Positions 25,978 through 36,983 of a DNA stretch of 49,062 bases are shown here, one piece after another. A model generated the notes under the pieces. The model saw only the letters and a program-made list of their open reading frames with translations. It was not told the DNA's origin and made no database searches. Origin of the DNA: Saccoglossus kowalevskii (Eukaryota > Hemichordata > Enteropneusta > Harrimaniidae); NCBI RefSeq assembly GCF_000003605.2, contig NW_003156734.1, forward strand, positions 828,383 through 877,444. Direction: 5' to 3'. The position numbers and the translations under genes were made by a program. Position 1 is the stretch's first letter. The number at the start of each line of letters is the position of its first letter.

Positions 25978-26674
25978 CTGAGATTGAAGTAAATACAAAA
26001 TATTTTTAATATAACCATTGTGGGTATAATCAAAGGAAGCAATTCAAGCCAATACTATCAATTGTGCTATAAAATGCTGAGAGCACACTCGCTATTTCAT
26101 GAATTGTAATTTTTTAAATAAAAAGAACAAACGAGATAAAACGGTGAATTATTTGGAATTATCAGAGAATAATTGCCTATTTTGCATGCCACTAATTACG
26201 GCGTAATAAAACACGACCAGGGTACCAAGATAGGGGGAGTTGAGTTGGGAGTGAGGCATTGTGCGAGTCTCAACAATACAGGGTTTCATTCATTACTGCT
26301 TTATTCACGGTGTACAAAGACATCAAAGTGCCTACTGTAACAATGCTTTAAATGAAACCACTACCAATGAGGAAAGCTATCAGCTGGCAAATTTCTCTTC
26401 TCTCAGCCACCAAGAGTATCGGAAGCGGTCATCCCAAAGAGGTGTGACTGACAAGGGCCCTGTGTGTATCAGAACTGTTTATTGATACAATTTGTACCCC
26501 TGTAGTTTATGGAATTTCGGATAAAATATCCTCACCAATTATCTTGTTAGTAATTTCTGTTTGATTAAATTATGCGCAGTCAATGCACCGTCACATTACA
26601 TACATTAGCAAACCAATGTGCATTAACAACCCCATTTTGATTTTTTACATATTTATTTTTAATAATACACTCAC

Positions 26675-26758
26675 CCGATTTCCGCCCATTATATTGAAAC
26701 CCAGGCTACCATTTTCTCGTTCGAGGGAGATCGACATTGTCGCTTCTTCACAAGGCTG
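26675..26758 (-). CDS. PDZRN3: PDZRN3/4-type E3 ligase, exon 2 (start of PDZ1)
   Basis: Twenty-eight codons, residues about 237-264, read in a frame not seen as a Met-initiated open frame. The peptide runs CEEATMSISLERENGSLGF and then NIMGGNR. It contains the PDZ carboxylate-binding loop GSLGF and matches vertebrate PDZRN3 (LTLVLHRDSGSLGFNIIGG). The donor is CGG/GTGAGTG after 26675. The acceptor is a tandem NAGNAG (TAG then CAG, minus-strand positions 26761-26756): using the first gives an extra Gln, using the second starts at 26755. Both keep phase 0 with exon 1. Intron 1 is 725 bp and intron 2 is 697 bp. Another frame of the same stretch is open for 78 codons from 26925 to 26689 but has no family match and is a shadow. 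Confidence 0.93.
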
Positions 26759-27483
26759 CTACACAGGTGACAGACATACAAATAAATAATGCCATAAAGT
26801 AAGACAATAAAAATATGAGCATAAAAAAGGTTCAAGGTACATAAATTGCCCTGGGAGTTTGCAACGCCCAAGGGCAACACTGCTAAATTCACAACAAAAA
26901 TCCGACGTACGATTGTCACAGGCACCAGGTTAAATTAAATGGACAAACTGCTTCGCCACAGTAATTTGTCGACTGGGTTAAACCATGATGAATCGTTCAC
27001 AGAATATACTTTATTTTCGCTACGCATGAACGGGCGGTTATTCAAGTGCCGGTCACAGTTTAGACATTCACGGTGAAGAACGTTTTGTTTTGGTTGCATA
27101 GATGCGATCGCACGAACATCAGAGTGCTCACTCACTCACTCATTCACTCAAAAACGTTATAATTAAAATATTCACATATTTATGAATGAACAAATAAACT
27201 GTATCTTTTCCTAAGCCTTGTCAGAACTGATGGCTTTCCTACGTGACCAGCAATAATGAGTTCAGAGTCTCCAGGAAGTTGGAGTTGACCCTGGCAATGT
27301 AAAAGTAATGCAAATACCTTCCCTAGTGCATTCACCCCGCTGGGGGCCTCGAAAATATATCCCCAAGTTCTGAGCCGCCTGCGGCATTTTTTTATATAAA
27401 GAGTGAACATTTATTGTCGCCGTCATGATAGCCTACTACAATATGAAAACAAATTGATGTTGATTGTCCTGGTTTTCACGTAC

Positions 27484-28191
27484 CTTTTCCGCGCTGGTAG
27501 CCCGTTTACTCAAATACTGGATCTGCGATTTGTATTCATTCAATTTCTTTTGGTAGCGTAGCGCTTGCATGTGAATTTCGTTTTGCAAAGTAGCCAATTG
27601 GACCACAAGCGACTTCTCGCGTTTGCTATAACGAATGGCCATTTTCTTAAGATCGTGCTCCAAACTGACCAGTTTGACCTGTTGCGAGGCGACATGTGCC
27701 TGAAGTGCCTTCAGACATTCGTGTCCGTGTACGTCACGGCACAACAGCGTTAATCCACAGCCGTTCTTACACTGACCCACAGGTCTATATTCACATGTTT
27801 GTGTCTCGTGCTGTAGCTGGTCTTTGATATTCAGCACTACTCGACAGCCCTTATTGGAGCACTGTATTGGCAGGTAATCACAGTCTTCTACATGCTGCGA
27901 TAAATTGTGTATTTTCACCATTTCGTTGCATCCACGTCGGTGATATTCACAACGTACTTCGAGTTTCTGAATTATATTCCTAAGCGGCAGAACGCTGTTC
28001 AGTTCCTTGGGTGAGAAATTCTCGCATTTCAAGGGGCAGTTCCCGTTCTGCACAACCCATGGTAGAACACACGATGAGCAAAATACATGACCACATGGCG
28101 TAGCTAGCGGATCCTCCAATACACCCAAACATACACTGCATTTCAAATTTTCTTCGATCGTTTCACAGAAACGCTCTATGTCATAACCCAT
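27484..28191 (-). CDS. PDZRN3: PDZRN3/4-type E3 ubiquitin ligase, exon 1 (RING and TRAF zinc fingers)
   Basis: First coding exon, 236 codons. In vertebrates PDZRN3 is a RING E3 ligase acting at synapses, in muscle and in Wnt/planar-polarity signalling. The RING is C3HC4: C18, C21, C33, H35, C38, C41, C52, C56, including TPCGHVFC and LPWVV. Two TRAF-type fingers follow (C81, C88, H100, C104; C111, C116, H128, C133) and a third partial one (C141, C145, H157, C159). Residues 165-236 form a coiled coil with REKSLVVQL and QALRYQKKLNEY, which closely match PDZRN3 and separate it from LNX. I chose the ATG at 28191: it sits in GCCATGG, it is the first ATG after the in-frame TAA at 28290-28288, and MGYDIERF aligns with vertebrate MGFELDRF. 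The exon ends AAG/GTACGTG, phase 0. Neighbouring upstream gene: a contactin, same strand. Confidence 0.97.
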
Positions 28192-28640
28192 GGCTACACG
28201 GGTTGCGATGAGCACACAGTTCCACGCTGGGCGTACGTTACTGGCATGAAGTACCGTACAATCGCTGACACTGCCGGCAGCTAATGCTTACGATTGTGTA
28301 CCTTTGCTATGAATGTATTCGTTCAAAATACTGGAGACTGGATACGTACGCAGTGGTGGGCGGTGCTACGCATTTGAAATAACCATACGTCAACAGTATA
28401 CAAACTTGTCATCTATTTCTCGTCGATGATTGGCTAGCACCTAATCACTTCAACAGCGTCGGCACGCTTTGTTGTTTTCATAGCCCGTTCTCTGACTGTT
28501 CATACAGGCTCCACGAGTACGACTCTTCTCAGTTGGCTCAATGGTTGGCTTCTTCAGTGTTTATTGATAACGCGTAGACACACAATATAAAACGACCACG
28601 TACATAAGTTACCACGTACATAAATTCGCTTCCAACGAAG
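28192..28640 (-). promoter_or_regulatory. PDZRN 5' UTR and promoter region
   Basis: DNA directly upstream of the PDZRN start codon is rich in CpG compared with the gene body (for example GCGTACGTT, TACGTACGCAGTGG, GATAACGCGTAG). No TATA box is visible on the minus strand at a convincing distance, so the 5' UTR end is unknown. Minus-strand CCAAC/CCAAT-like sites lie near 28425 and 28540. On the plus strand TATAAAA occurs near 28586, pointing away from PDZRN, followed by a 16-bp direct repeat. The limits given are approximate. Confidence 0.4.
28595..28626. repeat. 16-bp tandem duplication in the PDZRN upstream region
   Basis: ACCACGTACATAAGTT at 28595-28610 is followed at once by ACCACGTACATAAATT at 28611-28626, with one mismatch. 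Each copy carries CACGTA, close to an E-box/bHLH-PAS core. It lies just downstream, on the plus strand, of TATAAAA at 28586. Confidence 0.8.
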
Positions 28641-31600
28641 AATGTATCAGGTCATTGCGCGTATGTCCGTGGAGCTAAAAAAAAAAGCTACAGGGTCTAT
28701 CTAGTATGGATGTTTTCCTAGCTAATGGTGACCATTTCCCATACCAATCGCATACACCTCCGACTAGTATATTACTATGTCTGAACATTGACGTTTCATA
28801 GCACAGTATACATATTTCGCAGGCAAAATATCATATCGTTGGCGCTTGGGGTATTTCGAGTTGCTAGAGAAAGTGGACCTTATCGCGTTCATGTGCGAGC
28901 ATGGTGTAAGTTGCGGTTCTCTTTTGTGAAGACTATGTAAACAACACCTATCTCATTATCCAACGCACTGCCGGGGACTCAGCGCGGCGGGCTTTCCCCA
29001 AAACAGAGCAAAACAACACTTGGCATTATTCACGCAATTCCATCAAATTGTCTGGCTCCATAATCAACATAAATAAAAGGCCATTCAAACCCACTATACG
29101 TCGCTACCTGTATCTTTGTATGGCATAATAAGCCAATTATCCTACAAATACTATTATTTGGTTATTTTCTTTTTATACGAGCCGGAAAGTTGTGTGGAGT
29201 TTCGCCGACTATATGAACATCGAAATTAGACCTTGTACGCAATTCGGGTGTAATTTACAGAAATTAATTGGTATGTCGGTATTGAATATCAAACGCCTTT
29301 GATAGGGCACCCTGCCGTTGCAGACTTCGCCAAGCGACACACAGTATGTGTTTATTTACTGGCCATATCTTCCACCGTCATCTTATTAAAACTGATTAGC
29401 ACTCTGTCGTTTGCGGTTGCCGCGTATCCAGTGGAATAAACGTGAACTAATAAATACCCTGAAAAAGTAACACCCTTACATATATTTTTCCAGGACACAG
29501 CTTTTATTTTCTCACGAACTGCTGCTTATATTCCCGTTGCCACGAGCTTGCATGTAATGTCATTAGCATTCAAGCGAACTGAAGAGGATCTGAAAACGGC
29601 GAAGTACAAATACACCGGCATCAACACAAAGATAGATCATTGAAAATTTGGAGTAGCGGCACAGAGACTGGGTAATGCGAGCAAAATCACGACCCGTGTG
29701 CAGGAAATTGACTTCAACCGGACCTTTGATGATGCTGCCGAGCCCGATTCGCACTGTTCACCGGTATCAAGTGTTACAGCTGCATAAAAGGTCCGAAACT
29801 CAGTTGGGAAAAATTACGACCTAAGCAATTCATTCGTAAATGTACTACCACTAGTCGGCGTAGTTGTGTGGAGCCGTAACCTTGATGATAAGAAGGTCCA
29901 ATTCGGCGGCACATCAGTGATACGCTCTCCGAGCTCAGTAAAGCACGATATAACAATAGCAGATGGACACGGATTTTACGAGATAATTATTTATTTCGAA
30001 AATAAATAATATATAAATTAATATACATATTCCCCTCTCAAATATTATAATTTTACTTCAACTGGTGTGTTAATTAATTATTTAATTAAGACTGACGCAC
30101 TGATTACAGCTTGACTTTTTTCTAATCGTTTTTCGGTCCTATTTTTAATGATGAAACATAAAAAAGAAACATTTCGCGCATGTTAAATGAGTATTGTTGT
30201 ATGACAGTGAGTGTTTCGCGAAAATGTAAGTGTTTGACAAGTGTTTGACACGTATCTGCTAAGTTTTTAATTGCAACACCCATTTAAAGAACAGGAGGCT
30301 AACATGTTTAGCGAGTCCCGTTGGACGCATTGAGGTAATGCCATAAAGCCTGGAAAGGTATGCATGGACGATCAAAGCGAATGCTAAAGTAATAACGATC
30401 TGGTCAAAGTGATCACCAATTTGCCGACAAAAAGCCGATCATATTCAACATATGCAGTCCACTCAACGTACTGTTATCATATCAGCTATACAGTGGAAAG
30501 GTCGTAAATTTAAAGATTCCAAAAGCTACTATTTGAGAAGCTTGGATACCGAAGCTATTAACTACTTTTAGCGTTCATTATCATCTGCCGGGTATGATAC
30601 GACGGAGTGCTCTTGTACCGACTGCACTTGTCACGTTGTAACACCGTATACCCGTTCTACGGTCATTATCTATAACATGTACATTTTTTAATATAATAAG
30701 AAAAAAACACATTTCAATATTGCTACTTCACTTCGTGTAGGATTAGACAACTATAATTTATATCATGTATTCCGATATCATTTTCTTTTCCTACAAAAGT
30801 GTAGCCGGGGGATCCGATAAGTTTGTATCGTCTCATAGTTTTCATAAATCCCCTTAGGCGGCGGTGTCACAATGTAATGATTTAGGCGACATTGTCTCAA
30901 CCGATGCGAATATCTTGAAATTCTCACCCCATCACAAAGTATACAACAGATCAAACACTTCCTTCATAATTCATCCGTTTTTTTTAGATGTTGTTCAAAG
31001 TTGCGACTGAACTCCCAAATTACGATGTCAAGTAACTTAAATGTGTCGACGATGATACCATCCACTCGTTACCAAGACCCAGTCATGCAGGAAACGTGGT
31101 TATCTTCATACGTGCCGAAATCGGAACGCTTTGCCTTCTATCGTGAATTTTTCTGGCTCTATTGTCTGGCTTTAGACTAATTTACGACAGGAGTAATTGT
31201 TCTCACAATTAAACTTAATAACAATATTATAGTGAACATACATTGTTCATTCCATTGGGAATTATTTGTTGCAGTCATTTATTAATGAACCTTTTTACAC
31301 ATCTTGGAGTTGGGACGCGTACATCTGAAGACTAGACGTTCTGATTAATATCCCAATGGATTGAAAGCCAGTGTATGCATGTTCTGAGAACTGAAGACTC
31401 GTCGAAAGAAATGTGTTATTTGAAAAAAATAGTAAAACTGAATGTCATATGTATAACATGCGTCGAGCAGTTCAAAATCGTTTTATTAGTTGAAGTCGTT
31501 CATACTAGATATTACGTCTATCTCCACGGTGTTCCCAATGTGGAGCCACGCCCCATCCATTGATGGACATGCTCTTTTTTTCGCCGAATGGTAATATCCA

Positions 31601-34259
31601 GTTTATTACTCCAATAACTTATTATTCAACTTAAATGTACATGAAGGCGTGTGCTTCTGCTGTAACAGATTATGTGATATTTATATTATTGTTCAACGAC
31701 GTCTAGTAAAATAACAATGAATATTTGTGTTATTGTTTTTTCGACTGGGCCACTTTGTAATATCTATCTGATCCCTACGTTATATCATCTAATGCGCTCT
31801 GCGTTGAACCTTGAGCTACATTTTTGGAGTTCACGGTCAAAATAAAAGTCCTGGCTGTTAAAACGTAGTCTATATTCAAGTAGATGTTACCAAAGATAGA
31901 CAGCGAGTTAACTGATACTTTGTTGATCTGAGTTCCCTCCATATCATGATGACGATCTCAGCTTCAGTCACTTCCTCGATTCGAAAGGTAACCGACCTGC
32001 GCCATTTTAGATGGAGTTATACAAATGATCGATGCACATTGGCGCCTGATGTTCGAGTATTATGGATGCGTTACAGACTTTTAGTCGTGTTATTCATATA
32101 CAGTTACACGAGAATTGAGACCAAATCTGGTATAATCGTACAACCCCTCTGGGCAGAATCCTTTTTCGCATTTTCGTCTATGCGAATCGATGTAACTTAT
32201 CATTTTAACAACTACTTGATATTCATCTATGTATTTTATTTTATTGGTTCACGTGAAAATTAAACCGATCTATCCGCGTGTATCATGCAGTCTTGGGGTA
32301 ATTCAGAATACACCGGATACTGCACTGATCAGTCTACGTCGGATACTTTATCCCTACGATATCATTGCCCTATATATTGTCAAGCAAGGAAAATCAATGA
32401 ACACGATTTGGGAAACTTTCAGGTTTCACCCTGCCTTCCCTTCCCGTAAATTACGTCAGAGTAAAAACTAACGCGTATAACATGGCGCATTTCAATTACT
32501 ATGGAAATGCCTTATCTTATTCTAGGGCCATGCACTCATGGTAGCTCTCTGCTCGTTATCGTGAAAATAGTTTCAAGTTCACAAATTTAACGGTACTATA
32601 AATTAACTTTGTGACAGTTTAACCTCATTGTGGCCTCAGTACATCGTTTCTTACTCAAACTACGGATATTTTCGTAGAATGTATTCCAACGTTGTTACTG
32701 TCACGGTGCACGTAATATTAAGATATTCAGGAGATTGTTTATATTTACAGAAGTCAGGATGTCCACGAATGACTAGCTCTACATTAGCAATACAAACCCT
32801 CACATAATTACATAGAATTAACATGGATTGTACATATCAATATACTGTTTACATCATCGACTAATCGCGGCAATTGTGTCAATACGTCATTCCTTTAAAT
32901 CGCGCACTCTAGTGACGGGCGCTGTTATGACGTCAAAATGACTTAAATGGGCCGTTAGTACCTTCCACGAATGGGCGAAGACAATGCCGTTCAAATCGAC
33001 AACTGTGTTTGATTGTGTAGTATTTCGTCATCTAGAATTCAGTAGAATTTCTCAAAAACATAATCCTGATGGATGACTTCATATCAAAACGATACGTGAC
33101 TCCTTTGAACGGCTTTTGTGTCACCCATTTACGTCACGGAAGCGCTTTGTCACTGGAGGGCGTGATTTGGTGCAATATTTCAAAACTATAGCCGACATAG
33201 TTGTGTACAATTTACTTTTGTGTTAACGTGGAATCGATATATGTGAATTTCAATATCCACGTCTCAACATAAGATAAATGAATAAATTAATATTTTATGA
33301 ACTGCTTATGTCCTGATTTGCCCATGCATACCTTACCCTTTCCTGTCGATAACTGTATACATTTCACATATAGACCATGCGACCCATTTAGTTAGTACAG
33401 GTTACAGGAAATAAAAACGGCATTTTACGTTTTTACGGGAAATAAAATGAAAGTTCCATTTACAGTAAAAAATAGGTTTTTACAAATAAAGCAAATTCTA
33501 ATTACATTTTACATTTTTATAATATTTTTTGATAATTTGAGTTTAAGAATCAGAATTGGAAATAACGACATTTAGTTTGAAAAATTCTTAATGCCCTTAC
33601 AAAAAGTAATAGCTTTGTACAAATTACGGACGAATAAAATAGCTGATTGCATTTTACACCTTGCCTGTGCCTACGAATTTACATTTTTTATTTATTTGAA
33701 TTACATTATTACGAAAATAAAAACAATTGATTACAGTTTACGAAAATACACCTTGCCCGACCATCTTTAACAACTTCTGCACATAAAACTACATGGCTAT
33801 ACTGTCATTGATGAAAGCAATAATAAAGGTTTGACAATGAATATCTGAAAGATGGCAGTAAACTCAAATTACTTCAAAAAATCCCATTGGAAATGAAGCA
33901 TTATCAAGTAGAAACGTTTAATTAATATTCAGAAAGTACTACAAAAACGACCGATGATCAATGCAAATAGACAACATTACTGAATCTTCTACGTTCATCA
34001 ACTGAATGCACTGTACCCGGATCAGGGTATTACAATATCGCGACGCCGATCTTTATTTCACCCAAATTCGATATTATTTTCAGAAATTTGACTGGTGGAA
34101 ATGATATTTACTAATATATTTGATTATCCTGTGGCATCACCTACGAACTTCTCATTATTCTGAAAACTTGAGGATTGGGATTTAGTAAGTTTTTTTGTGC
34201 CAGGCGACAGTTCCGGACATTGAACGTCACTGTTGTCTCTCCTGACCTTTTTTGTATGT

Positions 34260-34530
34260 GCAAATTGCAAGTAGCGCATTTGCCACAGAAGTTATTTCCT
34301 GTTTGGGACTACATGACAGGGATTTGTGGCCATCTCCCTATCAAATGGCAATTTTAATGCGCTATCCTGGCGTCAACCAGGCTCCGTCAAACACAAGCAC
34401 CTGCCAGTGGATTGGCCTTCCCATTGAGTCTGTGGCACACTCACCCAGGGTAGGGGTCGACCTATTGACCGATTTGAACTTGGGTATACCGATCATGAGT
34501 CTGATGCGACAACCACTATGCTACCAGTGT
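34260..34530 (-). mobile_element. Candidate tRNA-derived SINE
   Basis: On the minus strand the head reads GGTAGCATAGTGGTTGTCGC, then ATCAGACTCATGATCGG, then AAGTTCAAATCGG. TAGCATAGTGG (34523-34513) fits a pol III A box and GTTCAAATC (about 34480-34472) a B box at tRNA-like spacing. The anticodon-loop equivalent CTCATGA would read CAT, but the stems are broken, so it is a relic and not a working tRNA. The GC-richer body continues to about 34260 (GTGAGTGTGCCACAG, CCAATCCACTGGCAGG). It overlaps a 114-codon plus-strand open frame at 34252-34596, which it explains. The 3' end of the element is uncertain. Confidence 0.5.
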
Positions 34531-36906
34531 AATTTTAGTAAAATATCACTAGAATTCAGTTCAATAAAATTGGTCTCACTTATATTTCTAATGTAGGAAA
34601 ACTAACTTATTATTGCATTTGTAATCTCAACTGAGACGCGAAATCATGAATGTTGGTCACTGTCACACACACTATGCCTCATCGTAGTAAACAACATATA
34701 TATCAACATAGTTTGGTTTTGCTCTCAGTTTTCATTGTTCAACACTCACTAACTAATGGGTTGTTGCTACATATTTTGACATCGAATCAAATAATCGGCG
34801 CAACGGTACACAAGATGAAACCACCTTTTTACAAAACGGAAATGAACATTCACTGAATGTCCGACTTGCGTTATACATACACAACTACTTTGAAACTAAA
34901 GTGCTCAATAAAAGATGTATAAACATTGACTAGGGTGACCCTTTTAGTCGATTCTTCCGACCTGAACACTGTGGGGTGAAATACACCGAACACAAATGTC
35001 AAAACTACTGCTTCAATGCAATAACTTGCATCGACCTTGCATTGATAGTCTACTGAACCGAATAATTTAGAAATCATCGTGTATTGTCGGCTAGAAAGCC
35101 TGAGTGTATGTGTTTTGTTGGAGTACATGTATAGAACAACTTTGCTGACATGCCAACTATGTTGTTTTGTCGCGTCAATTACGAAGAAATGGCTGCAAGT
35201 CCAGTAAATTATTAAAATAAAACCGCTCGGTTGATTATTCGCTGAATTTTGCTGTGAAGATTATTTCTGACAGCGTCACATCGGTTCCATGGATTCATGT
35301 ATACGCTCAACTTCATAACAAGAATAAAAATACGACGTGTTTCATTCATTGTAATGCCGTTTCAATTCCTCTTTATATATCAGTGTAAACGTGGAACGGT
35401 ACAACGGTCTCCCTGCTGCGCAGCGCGCCCACACCCCAGTAGCACTTAGTCATTACATACATTGAGTTAAAACAGAATCTATTCTTAACTTTATATTGCA
35501 TATAACTTACAACACACTAGAAAACACGAATAAAACACCGTGATATAACAGTGATCTGTTCAATCGTTAGTTATCAGCAACAATGTGATAAACTATAAAC
35601 ATTATTAAATTTAAATTGACTGAATTTGGACAGAAGTGTGATAGCTACACCTAGGTGCCAGAGAAACATGTTGATATTGAATCGGAAAGTACCACATCGT
35701 TTCTAAATTGCCTCGAGTTATGAAACATTTGAATATAATACACTTTTTATGTCATGCCATTTTCTCCCATCGTCGTTACTATCATTGTGAAAGTGAGGCT
35801 GCAGCTTGCATGCGAGTCTCCCTTCCCCCCCCCCAATCATACACCACATTTACGCATGTGTAGTAGTACACTGTATCAGACAACTAGTCTGAGACACATC
35901 CGAAATGGTTCTTCTGCGCACAGAGTACCTTTGTCGCGCCACGAATAATTTGTATTGCATCAAGTTACTGACATTGTAATTTCGCCTCTATGACGTCATC
36001 ACGTTTGTTTTTGCAAAGGTATATTGGTGTGGCTACTGATCTCGATTTAGATCAAATGCCGGCCAGATGGGAACAAGTCATTGTATTCCGGGTTTTAAAA
36101 CAAAGCGGGGCAATACGAAGACAAATTCCCAGCAGTCCAGTTAAAATTATTCCATATAGTGTGGTGCTATTATATCCGGACTGATGCACTGTCACCGCCC
36201 GTGGTTCTTATTTAACCGAATTGTCTAGTGCTCTTTCGATCTCCACTCAAATCTTATGTAATACTAGTATTTTTTCCTGCCTTTTATTTTAAATTTATTT
36301 ATATATTTTTTGCAAGAATAACCTTTTGGGGCAGATATCAACATGACTAAGTTGCGCAATCCAAATGTCAACGAACGAAATATGTTTTTGCTGCAGTGTG
36401 ACCCCGACAATTGAATTAACGGTGTTTGATGTTTGCCGAACTTTCAAGGATACCAGTGTGTTTTATTCTACATCGATGTAACATCCGGGGATTCTATATA
36501 AAGAACGACCCTCCGTGAAGAATACAATAGTAATTACCATTAGCTCATTTTTAGATATTCAGTGTATTGTGTTAATCATGAATTCAAAATGCACCCCTTA
36601 TAACCAGACTATGCCCAGTGGGGTTATCATTAGCTAGTTCAGCCCGTGATTGGTCGAAATCATGTCAGATGATCAGTTATGTTTCAAGTACGGATTTGAA
36701 GTGACCGTATCATTTACAACAAAAACCTTTCAACGGAGTTGTTTCCGCGGTATTCACATTAACCAAAGTTGACCCTGTTAATTTCTGACATTTCCTCCCG
36801 TTATTTTAAAAGATGCAAATTACGTATTACATGTATTTTTCTATAATTGGAATATATTTGGATATAATTACATAAATTGTCACAAATCGCAGAAATTTAT
36901 TAATAT

Positions 36907-36983
36907 TGCTGTGTCGAGATATTTAAACTCCTTCAGTTGCAACTTTTTTTCCATCTAATATTTAAGAATATCGCGACACAGCA
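36907..36983 (+). ncRNA. Pre-miRNA-like hairpin (unconfirmed)
   Basis: The left arm GCTGTGTCGAGATATTTAAA (36908-36927) pairs with the right arm TTTAAGAATATCGCGACACA plus GC (36961-36982). There are 19 Watson-Crick pairs, one mismatch (A17/G-type position) and a two-base bulge, and one further pair outside. The loop is 33 bases. Arm length and the small number of defects resemble a miRNA precursor. A palindromic transposon scrap is the main alternative. No known miRNA seed is recognised. Confidence 0.25.

Noticed and set aside
27180..27410. 76-codon minus-strand open frame inside PDZRN intron 1
   Set aside because: It has no domain signature. The best cassette-exon reading (GCAG acceptor to AAG/GTATTT) is 61 bp and would shift the frame.
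31946..32471. Overlapping plus-strand open frames of 105 and 80 codons
   Set aside because: No recognisable domain, no splice context and no Kozak support. Such lengths are expected by chance in the CpG-richer spacer.
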